From positions 6,200,001-6,264,000 of the forward strand of contig JAHLEZ010000001.1 in the NCBI GenBank assembly GCA_020726505.1: a DNA stretch of 64,000 bases. The letters are read 5' to 3'. Positions 32,200 through 42,937 of the stretch are shown here, one piece after another (the stretch's first letter is position 1; the number at the start of each line of letters is the position of its first letter). Made by a program: the position numbers and the translations under genes. Below the pieces are notes generated by a model that was not told where the DNA came from, ran no database searches, and saw nothing but the letters and a program-made list of their open reading frames with translations. This DNA comes from Leptodontidium sp. MPI-SDFR-AT-0119 (lineage: Eukaryota; Ascomycota; Leotiomycetes; Helotiales; Leptodontidiaceae).

Positions 32200-33700
32200 T
32201 CATTTATTTTAAGTGCAATTCTCGGATAGTACTAATATATATTAAAGCCTTAAAAGCTTTTTATAATCTAGTACTATTTCTAGCAGCAGCCTTAGCATTA
32301 GTAAGCTTTTGTAGATGAACCTCAGTAGCCGTAGGCTTTTTCTTAAGACGTCTAGCTTAGATATCTTCTTGTCTTTGGCGCATTATACTAACAGTTCCAT
32401 TAAGTCTAACTAACTCCTGACTTTGAGATGTAGTTTGACTACTAATTACTATATCTCTTAACTTAGAGTAAGCTCCTGGAGTACTAAGTATAAATGCGAT
32501 TCTTCTGACGAGAGAATTATCCTTAACTTAAATGGTTACCCGCTTACTATAAATAGCTACGAGATTACACACTTTTTTAGATTAGTAAATAAATTAGTAA
32601 ATACTAAGGAACACTTACTTTCAAAATGACAAACGAGGAAGTACTTAGTAGACTCTTGCAAAGCTCGAATTGCCGATAATTAGAATCTTAGACTGTGTAT
32701 GTAAGTGTAAGTAATCTCACGGATAAGACGCTGGAAAGGCAAGGCTGGAATTAGGAGGTTAACAGATGCTTGTAACTTTCTGATTTACTTAAGTGTGGCA
32801 TCTAAATACATTAGTAGATATTTACTAATTTTTTTACTAATCACTTATAATTAGGTTTGACTCTCGCCTTTTTTTGAGGGGTAGGAAGGTTAGTATTACT
32901 TTTTTTAGTATTTCTTATAGTAATTCCAATTGTTTTACGAGGTGCTTTGCGTGTAATAGACTTAGTTACCCCACCGCCACGAAGCCTAGTATTTGAGGAG
33001 GATAGTCGAAGTGGATTTAGTGTAGGTTAAGCTTTTAAAGAAGTTTTTTGGGCAAACTTGTTCTTTCTAAGCCATAGTAAACGAATTGAAGTTATAGAAA
33101 TAATTAGTAAGTATATAAAAGCGATAATGAAATACTTACGACTAGTTTGTGATTCTGTTCTTGAACCTTTACTAGCCTCGGATCCCTCAGATTACGAACG
33201 TTTAGTTTCATTCGATCTAGAACTAAAAAATAGATTAGTAAAAAAATTAGTAAATCAGAAGTATATACTTATAAGTATTACTTATTAATCTACTAGTACT
33301 ATCAATACCCTCTCCAAAGATGTCGTGACTACTTTGTAAATTAGTAATTAATGCTCCTGAGGTAGCATTTCTTATAAGGCTACCTGCGATATCAAATATA
33401 GAGTTTTGATTGTCATTAGTACTACTGTAGCCGTTTTCTTAGGCCATTCTCTCGATTTCTGCGTCATTTTCTACTTTTATAAACGTATGTTAACTTGATA
33501 TTAAAAAAATACTTCGTATAATATTCCTTACTACGGCGACGACGCTTAGCTAGTTGTTCTTTATTTAATGAATTATTTAGGGAATTATTAGGTTCACTTT
33601 TATAAGTGGCAGACCTAGAATTATCTCCTATTGGAGATGAAGATAAGAGTATTAGAGGCTTATTATAAAGATTAGTAAATAAATTAGTAAATAATCAAGA
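32200..33700 (-). pseudogene. Minus-strand gene relic inside the hAT-like element
   Basis: The minus strand contains Lys/Arg/Ser-rich protein-like stretches such as NSLNKEQLAKRRRRSKEY (about 33540-33610) and LRGGGVTKSITRKAPRKTIG (about 32935-32990). They are separated by short introns with GTAAGT-type donors, paired TACTAAT words and AG acceptors (for example around 32578 and 33234). Stops are TAA/TAG, as expected of RIP. A basic nuclear or DNA-binding protein is possible; the family is not recognised. Confidence 0.4.
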
Positions 33701-33899
33701 TATAAATATATATAGTTAGTATTATTATATTTGTACGTTATATAAAGAGAGGTGTTATGTGAAGGAATCGTAAAGTAAGGTGAGGTGGCCTTTATAGTTA
33801 GTGAGGCGACTACACTAGTATACGCTAGTAAATGACGTTATTAGGCAACAACCTACACGTTACGATAAAGTGAAAATTTTCCCCACAACAACTACTATT

Positions 33900-35330
33900 T
33901 ATTAATAACTAAACACAAATCTTTAAAATTAAGTATAAACCGTTTACTTTTACTAATTTATTTACTAATCTTTTTCTTATAGAGATAAATAATCTACAAG
34001 ATAATATAAACACGTTATTGACGTAACTAGATTATATTAAAGTAGATATTAAGATAAAAGATAAAGATATAAAGGAAGAAAAATTAAATTTAAGTGAACT
34101 AGTGAGTTTTTAATCTCATTTATTAATTTATTTACTAATTATTCTTAGTTAACCTTATAAAAGCGAAAAAGAGGTCGTCAACCTAGAGATTTATTTACGC
34201 TTTTTATGAACTTAAATACTATAAAAGCGAGAGAGCGGGCTGCTAAAATTAAACAAGATCTTAATTTAAACTAAGTACTTATTACCTAATAGAAGTAGAG
34301 TGATTAAGCTATAATTACTACTAGATATAAGAAGTTAAAAGTAACTCTAGAGTAGATAAATACTTTAGATATAGAGAAAACTGCCTTAAAAGAAAAATCA
34401 AAACAAGATATTATAATTACTTAGTAAGTTCAAAAATATTTACTAATTTTTTTACTAATCGCATATAAGCAACGATTAGGACGAGATGCGATGACTAGGA
34501 TTACTACTATTAAATATAAACGCGTTAGTAATAAATACCTTTCAAAGCTTACTCCTGATTCCGATTTCGAAGACTGCGAGTATAATAACGATAAAGATCT
34601 ACAATTCGAAGCTATGTACCGGGAAGATAATTAATAAGAAGTCAAGGCTATGCGTGTAATAGAAGCTTTAAAGACTCGGAAGGGCGAATCTACTGTAGTA
34701 GTAGAGATACTTCAAAAGTATAAAACTTTCTTAGCTACTCAGGCTTAAGTATGTCTTAACATTTAGATTTTTTAAGTAAAATTAATTTTTTTTAGTTAAT
34801 CTAAATATAAGTTATATATCGTTTTCGACTTCATTAGCGAGGAATCTTCAAGAGTTTAGAGTACAAGATTCGTTATGTTAATATGCGAAGTTGGAGCTAA
34901 ATAAAAAAGAAGTCCGGAATATACTTAGAACTAAAGACATTGTAAGTTTTACTAATTTATTTACTAATCGTTTCTAATATATAATTAGAACTAAGGATAT
35001 AATTAAGTGGCGATGTATTTTACCTCACAAATACTTTACTTCTAATAAAGTGAAGCTATTTAGATTATTTCTTAAACTTTATTTAGGGGATGAGTTTATA
35101 CTTCCGGGACCTATAGCTTAATAGGCGGTTAAGGGGGGTGATAATTATATAGAGACTACTGGTTTTTATTGCCTTGAGGGACTAATTACTTACTATTAAG
35201 CTGCAAAGGATCTAATATTTAGTGAAGGTTTACTTACAACAGAAGTTTAAGATAGTGTTATTGTGAATGACTTAGAGTTAAGGGTGTATATTATTTAAAG
35301 TCTTCCTTCTTTTTAAAGAAGATGCCTGTT
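33900..35330 (+). pseudogene. Plus-strand gene relic inside the hAT-like element
   Basis: Protein-like plus-strand blocks occur between paired-TACTAAT introns: KRGRQPRDLFTLFMNLNTIK and ARERAAKIKQDL (34170-34270), QRLGRDAMTRITTIKYKRVS and TPDSDFEDCEYNNDKDLQ (34470-34610), IKWRCILPHKYFTSNKVKLF and YLGDEFILPGPIA (35000-35120). Stops are mostly TAA/TAG at likely Gln/Trp codons. The KRGRP-like start suggests an AT-hook-like or adaptor protein; I do not recognise the family. It is clearly not the transposase. Confidence 0.4.
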
Positions 35331-35620
35331 TTTCTTCTTTTTATATTTATAAAAAGGGGTTTTTATAGTAAATAAGAAAATGAATTCTAATTTGCGACTT
35401 TCGTTTTCTTTTACTAATATTTTTACTAATCTTATATAGATGTATAATATCTAAAATATATTATTCTAGAATAAAATAAAGTATGTGTAAATTTAGGGAG
35501 TATATTAGCTTTTAGGGAGAAGGGAATGAGTTACTAAGAAATCGTTACTATAATAACGTAAATCAATAATATCAAAACATTTGACAAATTTTATTCTTCT
35601 CTTTCTTCTTCCTTTTCTCT

Positions 35621-35625
35621 TTATT
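35621..35625. repeat. Target-site duplication TTATT (left copy)
   Basis: Matches 43213-43217 on the other side of Copia-1 exactly, as expected from a copia integrase. Confidence 0.85.
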
Positions 35626-35900
35626 TGTTGGTATCTAACCAAGGTCCGATACCTGATATCAGGGTGACAAAGAATATAACAAGTGAAGTTTGATCAAGTA
35701 TATTCCGTGTGTCCCTTTCGTACGAAAGGGAAAGCTACCTTAAATACATCAAGTACTAAACCCCGTAGCTCGTATAAGCATTACTCGTACGAAACCAGGA
35801 GGCAAGGTATGAAACCAAGCTTCATCTCGGCCAGGAGAGACGACTATCTTTGGAAGCTGTCAGAGTAAGAGAATGCCCCTCAGCTAAGGCTATCCCAACA
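35626..35900 (-). repeat. Copia-1 LTR (3' LTR in element orientation)
   Basis: 275 bp, TGTTGG...CCAACA. Identical by eye to 42938-43212. It contains two CGTACG sites (near 35719 and 35786). Confidence 0.93.
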
Positions 35901-36180
35901 CTGGCAACTCTTCTTTTGTCAGAAGAAAAACTCTCCTACCTTCCTTCTTTCTCCTCTGTACGAAGTGCGCGCAACCTAGCGCATTATCCCCAGCTCCTCT
36001 TCTTCCTTCGTACGAAGCACGTGCTCCATGTGACTTCGGCTCGCTATGTTGAATAGTGACCGCTTTGGGAAGGAACGACTTCGTTCCTTCCTCGTACGTC
36101 TCTCGCCAGCTGGCTGCTAGCCTTTTCCACGCACAAAAGAGATTTTCTGAATTCCCTCTTCTCTTCTTCTTCTCTTCTTC

Positions 36181-37161
36181 TTCAACCAACAGCAACAACA
36201 GCAGCAGCAACAGTAAGTCCCCTTTCTCTTCTTCGTACAGCTCTCCTCCTCCTCAGATATTCTCTGTACGACCTGAGATAGCCTCGTACGAATCGGCGCC
36301 TCTCTTTTCCGCCTTGCCTGCAAGGTAATCTGATTCGTTGTCGCTGTGTACTAACGAAAGGTCTTCCGTAGGCCACAACACCACCACCACCACCACCACA
36401 ACCAGGTGAGTACTCTCCCTCGTACGAAGTCTACCCCCTCGAGACTAGCTTCGCACAGCTGCTGCAACCTTAGTGAGGTGGTACTAACGCCTGCGTAGCC
36501 ACACCACACCACACCACACCACACAATGTTAGTCTTTTTCTCTTCATACGAGCTGGCCCTTATCCCCAGGATATAGCTTCTCGTACGAACCTCCGGTCCT
36601 TTTGTCTAAGAACTAACATCGTATAGGGCCCTTGTTCTCTTCAACGCCGTCAATGCCGCGCTGGCTGCTGCCAACGCCAACGCCCATCCCATGCTCATTA
36701 TCGGCGGGCAGCAGCTGGGCCCGTTGTGTCATAATGCGTTGCAACAAACAGTCTTGGCCATGCCAGGACGTGATGTCGCCTTCGTACAAGGGCGCATCAC
36801 ACCCCAGCAGCTTATGACACATCGGCCTTCGTACGTCAATGCCCTCTTGATTCAATCGAGAGGTGTTGTCCGAGCTGTTCCTTGTGCTGAATGTTCCCGG
36901 CGTGGCTTAACGCCTTTCCCTGACTGTGCTTCGGTTCAAGGTCATTTCGGGGATAGCTGTGGTAACTGCAAGTGGCGAGATCATGCCGCTCGTTGTAATC
37001 CCCCTCCTGAGGACTCATCGTCCGAAGACGGAGGTTCAGGAAACGAGAGTGACGAAGTTCAAGTGGTTGCTGTGCGGAGGGCACCACAGGGACTCATTGC
37101 TGGACCTGTACGAAGGGGCTTGATAGAAGATGGGTCCAGAGATGCTCCGATTGTCTTGTAA
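36181..37161 (+). CDS. Antisense cysteine-rich (DUF3716-like) accessory gene of Copia-1
   Basis: Runs opposite to gag-pol, between pol and the 3' LTR. The last exon (36627-37161) reads ALVLFNAVNAALAAANANAH, then QLGPLCHNALQQTVLAM and a Cys array C-x2-C-x10-C-x10-C-x2-C-x8-C (CAECSRRG, PFPDC, DSCGNCKW, ARC), resembling DUF3716 zinc-binding-like domains of ascomycetes. An acidic tail (EDSSSEDGGSGNESDE) ends the protein. Upstream, tiny exons 36372-36405 and 36499-36527 with good splice sites (ACTAAC branch words before each acceptor) join in phase to encode a Gln/His-rich tract; the exon at about 36193-36212 is less sure. The true start is unresolved. Role unknown: possibly DNA binding or regulation of the element. 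Confidence 0.6.
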
Positions 37162-37531
37162 CTTCGTACGTATCTTTTGTGTTCCCTTTTGTTTGCAAGC
37201 ACAATTCCTTCTCACAGCCAAGCTTCTGGGCATCGTACGGAGGCTCCCTTCAAGTGAATGGACTCAAGCTCATCTTCAACCTTTGCGCGGTGCTTGGGAT
37301 AAGTACTTCGTACAGGAGCCTGTACGAAGGAAACCAATGGAGATTTCCCTTAATCGATTCGTTGTTGGATTATCGTTGGACAGTTGGTCGTTAGGTAGTC
37401 GATCGTCGTATTAGATATTATTTGTTTGGTCGAGAAATGCATAACCATCGTTTCGTACGGTATTCAAATGAGTGACTGAAATGAAATGAAAAACACGCAT
37501 TTGACAAATGAAATCATCGTATCGTACGATG

Positions 37532-40500
37532 TTATTCCTCCCCTGGCTCTACTTTCTTTTCCCTCTTAACCCATCCTTCTACTCGTACTACAATCTGATT
37601 ATTATCAATCAGCTTTTCCAAGCTTTTGTTCGGGTTTGACTTCGTCATCGCATCCGCCGGGTTGTCTTGACCATTGATCCATCGGATTTCTGCAAGTTCT
37701 CGTCGTTCGTACGATTGACGCAAAGCCATGATATCGATCATTAGCCGCTTCTCTTTCGTAGTGCCAAGCTTCACGAGGCATTCGTACAGCGAGAACGAGT
37801 CTGTACAAACAACGATTGGGATCGCTGGTATCTCAAGCCGCGACGTGATAATATCGATCGTACTCTTCACCGCGATTGCCATATCAACCCCGTTAACCAT
37901 ACCGTAAATCTCGGAAGCTAAGACACTTCGTGTTACTCGTTTGCTCTTCGTACTACTCCAATGAAATAGATTTCCAGAAAGAAGAAACGAGTCTTGATCG
38001 TTCGAATCGGGGTCGTCGTCCTCCGTGCCGAGAATCATTACGTATCCAAGCTGGGAACTTAAGTCCTTGTTATTCGCAAAGGATCCGTCGACAAAAACAA
38101 ATAACTTCGTACGATGTAAGTCCAAAGGAATATAGTTTAATCCTCGTCCGATGTTTTGAATCTGCCACTGAATGCGCTTATTCAAGTTCTTTACGTCGGT
38201 ATCCTCTGGTTCTTGGAATTGAGCCGCAACTGATAGGTCGTACGAAGCTTCAGGTTGGCATAAAGTTGCGATATATGCCCCTCGAGCCCGTTGTTCCCGA
38301 TACTGGTTCGTACGGTCCGGTGCTCTTAAGTCAACTTCAGCTAACTTCTCGCCTTGCCCTTTCTGAAGGATTTGGACGAAGTCCTTTCGATCATGCACGA
38401 TACATCCGTTGAACGCGAGGGGTGATTCGTACGATAAACGATCCTTCGGTTTTGCAGAGAAACCGGCAATCCCGAGTTCTTTCTCCTCCTTCTCTTGGAA
38501 CTCGTTAGTAGCCAAGATCAGGGTATCGTCCGTTTGCATTCCAACTACTCCAAACGGCATTCCTGGTTGAGTAATCAGAAGGCATGGATCGTACGAAGAC
38601 GTTTCCATATGCAACTTGACCTTATGATGTGTGTCGTACGTCCCCCACCAGTGTGTTCCTGATTCCGGGATACCGTATAATGGCTTTCGTACGAGCATGA
38701 TTGTATCCGGCGAGTAGTTGCTGGCAATTTGCTTTGGCAGTCTCGCATAGATCGTACGATTCAGAAAAGTTGTCGACTGGACATACGCCTGAGTAATATC
38801 CCGAATAAAGATCGATAACCCTTTTCGTACGAGTGACGGATAGAGTGCCAGAATTAGTCGCTGACTGATCCGTTGAATCGTCGGAGACTGAGTGAGGATC
38901 TGTTCCTTTCCCGCGTCATTATACGCTTGGATCACGAGTCTGGATTTCTCGTACGGAGCTTCAGTTGTCTTCCCTTTGATTTCATTAACAAGCCGGGAAT
39001 TAAAGATCCGTCCGCGATGTTGCCTTGGGTCGTATCGTACGAACTCAAATACGCCTCGAGCAATCAAGCTATCAATCTCCTTTTGTTGAGATTCTTCAAA
39101 TGGAAGACCAGGGCTGGTGATCTTCCCTGCTGCTCGCATCGTACGAGATAGGTCTAAGTCGGATTGTTCTTTCCGAGTCAGGAAAACTTCTGGTGATCGT
39201 ACAAGTCCCTTCTCGAGTTCCTGCTTTGTCTTAAACGGAATCAAGACAACTGGCCGTACTGAAGGAGACACCTGGTCTGATCGTACACGGTCCTCCGGGG
39301 CCTCGGCGATTTCTTCCGTGTAAAACGGCTTAACCACCGTCGTACGAAAGGAAGTCGGTCCTGAAGGCAATTGAACAACACACTCTTTCCCCGTGACCGA
39401 TAATAACGAAAACGGGCCTGTCCATCCCTTTTTCTCCCGCCATACTTTCACTGAAGATTGTAATGGAAGTCGTACGGTCTCGGTAATATCAGGGCCGTTC
39501 CTTATACTCTGAGCATCTTTGATCTTTCGTACGGCTTGAATCTTTCGCAATTCCGTCATTGCTATCCGAACTGCCCTTGCTCTAGTAAGCATATCCGCAG
39601 ATGGTGGGTCTTCGTACGAAAGTCTAGGATATGCTCCGAAAACTAGAAGTGTTGGAATCAGTCCGTTTGGACCAGCCGTATCGTTCACGGCTTTCACGGC
39701 CATTTGAAGGACTACTTCTTTTGCCAGGTTTTCGCTTCTCGTCTCGTCCCAGATGATCTCGTACGATCGGCGTAAAGGGGCGTGATACCGCTCAACCTTC
39801 CCGACACTCTGATGTGCCTCGACTGGGACTTCCTTTACATCGACGTTCATCGTACGAGCATTTGCTCTGAATTCTGATGATGCGAAGTTCGTCCCGGCAT
39901 CGTGTACGAAGTAATCCGGGGGTCCAAGGTAAGTATCGATCCAACACGTACGAAGCGTAATCCACGTTGTCTTCGCTGAATTATCCTTTAGGAATCGAGC
40001 GGCATTAAAGCCGGTTGCCTCGTCAACTGCTTGAAGGACTGCTGCTCCTGAAAGATATAAAATATCCACGATTACAGAGAAATTGAATTCGATATCGTCT
40101 TTTAAAGAGAATCTGAATCGACCTGGGTTCTTCGTATGAAGCTGACACTGTTCGCAGAACTTTGAGATCTTCTCAATCGTACGAAGGTTTGTTTCCTCGT
40201 GTCCTGCTCGCTGAAGAACGCGGTACAGTTTCTCAACTGAAGGATGTCCAAAGCGTCGATGGAGTTGCCTAAGCTCTGTTTCCGTGAAGTGCTGGTACAT
40301 GAACGTGTCTTTCATCGTATGAATCATCATCCATGGATGTCCCCATTTTCGTACGATCGGAATTCTCTTATCCCCTTGAATCATAATATTCTGAAGGTTG
40401 TCTAATCGTACACCGAGGGAGTCCATATCTTGAATACATAACAGGAACGGGGTATTTGTCGGAACAATCCAGAACCTCACTTGCCCGATGGGTGTTCGTA

Positions 40501-42706
40501 CGAGTATCGATCCCTCTGATTCTGCTACTCCTTTGCCAAATCGAATCGTATGCGTTTGGCTGCTCGTACGATCAACTTCTAGCGACGGGTCAAGCTTCAG
40601 AAGTGCTTGGACTTGTTGCTTTCCTGCGGTAGAGATTCCGGCAGCACCGCTGTCTGGCATAATCCCTTGGAAGACTTCGGACGAATATCTGTCTCCAATG
40701 ACGAATACCTCGCCTTCGTACGAATGCTTCGTCGGGTCTCGTTGCAAAAAGGCGTGTTTTGTCGATTCGTCGTTTAGAACTTGGATCATTTGTCGTCCGT
40801 CGACTTCCCCGTACTCCGTAAAGAATCCTTCTGGCTCATCTTCGTCCTTCCATTCCTCTGTATCCTCTGGCACTTCTTTTATTGTCGTACAATCAAATTC
40901 CCTTGGGAAATCTTCGTACGAGCTTAAGAAAGCCTGAGTTGCTTCCTCGGATCCATTGAACTCGGTCATTAGGTGATTCTTGACCTTCGCCCACGCGGCT
41001 TTCTGCTCTGCCTCCGGATGATCTGTTGACCAGCAACCTTCCTTCTTACAAACAATACATTTCCTATTCGTACGATCATTAGAAGGGTTCCTTGGACGAA
41101 AAGTCCTCTTCTGGAACTGGTTTGGTGCTGTGCGATCCGGAAATCGTCGTGCCTTCCCGTAGAATTGTCTCTCTACTAAGTTGTGATCATGATCGTACGA
41201 ACGATTCTGTAGGTAAGTGCCAACCTCCCTCGTTCGTACGGCTGTAGCAATTGCAGACCGTAAGTCTGCGCATAGCCCTTCAAATGTCTGTGCAGGCTTA
41301 TATAGTGCTAGACTACACTCTTCTACTCCACGACATGCGTTTAGCACTTGATCGCGAAGATTATGCTCTGTCTGGTATTCCCTTGATAGGCCGCGTTGCG
41401 CCGTACGAAGAGAATCAAACATAATTTCCAAGCATTCTAACCGAGACTTCTCTGGGTTCTTTGCAATCGTAGAGATTAATGTAGTCTCTCTCCACTCAGA
41501 CAAGTACTTTTGCTGATTCTCCTCAGTCTCAAAGTGATTCCGGGTCATACGAATCATTGTAGGGAAATCGTACGAACGTCCTGCAATCTTGTCGTAATAG
41601 AAATCCGCTGCTCGTCCTTTTAGCATAATCGAGAATGCTAGGTGGTACTGGTCACTTGAGATTCCGATCTTCGTACAACAGTCGAAGAAGACCTGGAGAC
41701 GAATATCTAGGATATCGTACTGCTCTCCGCCGTACTTCCGGCTCTCATTGCTATAAACCTTCATTAGGTCCGTTAACAACCGTGAGTTCGGGATGATTGT
41801 CCGAGACTCATACGATACGGTCGGTTCCGGCGGAGGAGCTCTCGGGGTCGGTGGATCATCTTCGTACGAATGTTGTCTCAGTGGTCGTTCGACGGTTTCG
41901 TAGGCTTGGTCCCGACTTGGAAGGTTGTTGTCTAAGGCCGGATGTGGCGTAGGACTGAAACGTTCGTACGCTGGGTAGCGTTGTTTGGCTGTTTGACCTC
42001 TGTCTGGTGATAAAGACTTTGCCAGATTTGCGTACGAAGTCCGGTCAGAACTAACCGTGTTCTCGTTCAAAACGACATGGGGCGGAGGACTCAGATATTG
42101 TCCAGACGTTTGAGGCTGTCGCTGAGTTGTTTGAATTGGCTCTGAGAGTGGGTCCTCTGCCTCTTGAGTTCGTACGATTGGAGAATCTCTGGAATTGTCC
42201 GAAATAGCGTGTCTCGCTGGTGGTTCGCTTTGTACAGTTGAAGTCGGAGTACCTTGCCGGTTTCTGTCTTGCCCTTGGGATTTCCATTGGGCATAAGTCC
42301 TTCGATTTTGATCTGTCCACTCATGTGGTTCTTCCTCTTCCAAAACATCTGCCAACGTTTGAGCGTACGAGATAGACCCCCTTTGCTCTCGTACCCATAC
42401 TCCGTGATCAAGGAGGTATGTACGAAGATCCTTAACAGCTTCCCGGGATCCGATAGCAAAAGTATCTTCCGTCCATCCTTCGAAGCCTTCCTTGAATTCT
42501 TCCCAAAGTCCGTAGTCCCAAAACTCTTTTTGGCGGTATCGTACGAGGGCCAAGGTAATGTGGTTATTGACTCGCTTAAGCGTTTGATGCTCGTCGTTCG
42601 CAAGGTCAAAGGGTTCCCCCCATGCTTCCGTATCCAATGGGTAGGTGACCTCTGGTGGTGGAATCATCGTGTCCTTCTTCGTACGAAGGTTAATGAAAAT
42701 TGTCAA
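37532..42706 (-). CDS. Copia-1 gag-pol polyprotein
   Basis: Uninterrupted 1724-aa ORF. In order: Gag (1-540), zinc knuckle-like KCIVCKKEGCWSTDH (about 549), aspartic protease with PDSGAAG (about 685), integrase HHCC zinc region (HRRFGHPSVEK ... CEQCQLH, about 812-855) and catalytic core (VDILYLSGAAVLQAVDEATG ... FVHDAGTNFASSEF, about 890-980), reverse transcriptase with IRDITQAYVQS and the active-site variant MQTDDTLIL (about 1240-1410), and RNase H (VFVDGSFANNKDLSSQLGYV ... WINGQDNPADAMTKS, about 1535-1690). Integrase before RT is the Ty1/copia order. The usual YVDD box is QTDD here. Two possible starts (Met1, Met14). All core motifs are present, so it may be active. Confidence 0.96.
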   Translation of the reverse strand: MTIFINLRTKKDTMIPPPEVTYPLDTEAWGEPFDLANDEHQTLKRVNNHITLALVRYRQKEFWDYGLWEEFKEGFEGWTEDTFAIGSREAVKDLRTYLLDHGVWVREQRGSISYAQTLADVLEEEEPHEWTDQNRRTYAQWKSQGQDRNRQGTPTSTVQSEPPARHAISDNSRDSPIVRTQEAEDPLSEPIQTTQRQPQTSGQYLSPPPHVVLNENTVSSDRTSYANLAKSLSPDRGQTAKQRYPAYERFSPTPHPALDNNLPSRDQAYETVERPLRQHSYEDDPPTPRAPPPEPTVSYESRTIIPNSRLLTDLMKVYSNESRKYGGEQYDILDIRLQVFFDCCTKIGISSDQYHLAFSIMLKGRAADFYYDKIAGRSYDFPTMIRMTRNHFETEENQQKYLSEWRETTLISTIAKNPEKSRLECLEIMFDSLRTAQRGLSREYQTEHNLRDQVLNACRGVEECSLALYKPAQTFEGLCADLRSAIATAVRTREVGTYLQNRSYDHDHNLVERQFYGKARRFPDRTAPNQFQKRTFRPRNPSNDRTNRKCIVCKKEGCWSTDHPEAEQKAAWAKVKNHLMTEFNGSEEATQAFLSSYEDFPREFDCTTIKEVPEDTEEWKDEDEPEGFFTEYGEVDGRQMIQVLNDESTKHAFLQRDPTKHSYEGEVFVIGDRYSSEVFQGIMPDSGAAGISTAGKQQVQALLKLDPSLEVDRTSSQTHTIRFGKGVAESEGSILVRTPIGQVRFWIVPTNTPFLLCIQDMDSLGVRLDNLQNIMIQGDKRIPIVRKWGHPWMMIHTMKDTFMYQHFTETELRQLHRRFGHPSVEKLYRVLQRAGHEETNLRTIEKISKFCEQCQLHTKNPGRFRFSLKDDIEFNFSVIVDILYLSGAAVLQAVDEATGFNAARFLKDNSAKTTWITLRTCWIDTYLGPPDYFVHDAGTNFASSEFRANARTMNVDVKEVPVEAHQSVGKVERYHAPLRRSYEIIWDETRSENLAKEVVLQMAVKAVNDTAGPNGLIPTLLVFGAYPRLSYEDPPSADMLTRARAVRIAMTELRKIQAVRKIKDAQSIRNGPDITETVRLPLQSSVKVWREKKGWTGPFSLLSVTGKECVVQLPSGPTSFRTTVVKPFYTEEIAEAPEDRVRSDQVSPSVRPVVLIPFKTKQELEKGLVRSPEVFLTRKEQSDLDLSRTMRAAGKITSPGLPFEESQQKEIDSLIARGVFEFVRYDPRQHRGRIFNSRLVNEIKGKTTEAPYEKSRLVIQAYNDAGKEQILTQSPTIQRISQRLILALYPSLVRKGLSIFIRDITQAYVQSTTFLNRTIYARLPKQIASNYSPDTIMLVRKPLYGIPESGTHWWGTYDTHHKVKLHMETSSYDPCLLITQPGMPFGVVGMQTDDTLILATNEFQEKEEKELGIAGFSAKPKDRLSYESPLAFNGCIVHDRKDFVQILQKGQGEKLAEVDLRAPDRTNQYREQRARGAYIATLCQPEASYDLSVAAQFQEPEDTDVKNLNKRIQWQIQNIGRGLNYIPLDLHRTKLFVFVDGSFANNKDLSSQLGYVMILGTEDDDPDSNDQDSFLLSGNLFHWSSTKSKRVTRSVLASEIYGMVNGVDMAIAVKSTIDIITSRLEIPAIPIVVCTDSFSLYECLVKLGTTKEKRLMIDIMALRQSYERRELAEIRWINGQDNPADAMTKSNPNKSLEKLIDNNQIVVRVEGWVKREKKVEPGEE

Positions 42707-42746
42707 GTCGTGTTTGCGTTCCGTGAATCCTCAGATCGTACGAATC

Positions 42747-42886
42747 GTCTTCTTCTGCTAGTCGCCGACGCAGGGTCCGATCAGTTTGCCTCTCCGGTCT
42801 GTCTTTTCCGATTGTCGTCTTCTTCTGCTAGTCGCCGACGCAGGGTCTGATCAGTTTGCCTCTCCGGTCTGTCTTTCCGATTGTCG
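42747..42886. repeat. 70-bp tandem duplication in the Copia-1 leader
   Basis: Two head-to-tail units of about 70 bp (starts 42747 and 42817) share GTCTTCTTCTGCTAGTCGCC and CGGTCTGTCTTT with only a few differences (CCGA/CTGA; a T-run one base shorter). They lie between gag and the 5' LTR, where packaging or priming signals often sit. Confidence 0.85.
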
Positions 42887-42937
42887 TCGTACAAAAGTAT
42901 TGCCTAACTGTTCTGTGGTTATTTAACCACTGATCAG

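Noticed and set aside
32142..35432. The repeated TACTAAT pairs as a CRISPR-like or regularly spaced array
   Set aside because: Spacing is irregular (about 80 to 500 bases), orientation varies, and the pairs sit within splice-site contexts.
36056..36328. 90-codon Ser/Asn-rich frame at the start of the Copia-1 antisense gene
   Set aside because: It begins only with GTG, and its frame does not join the downstream exons in phase. The polypyrimidine tract at 36150-36185 looks like the end of an intron.
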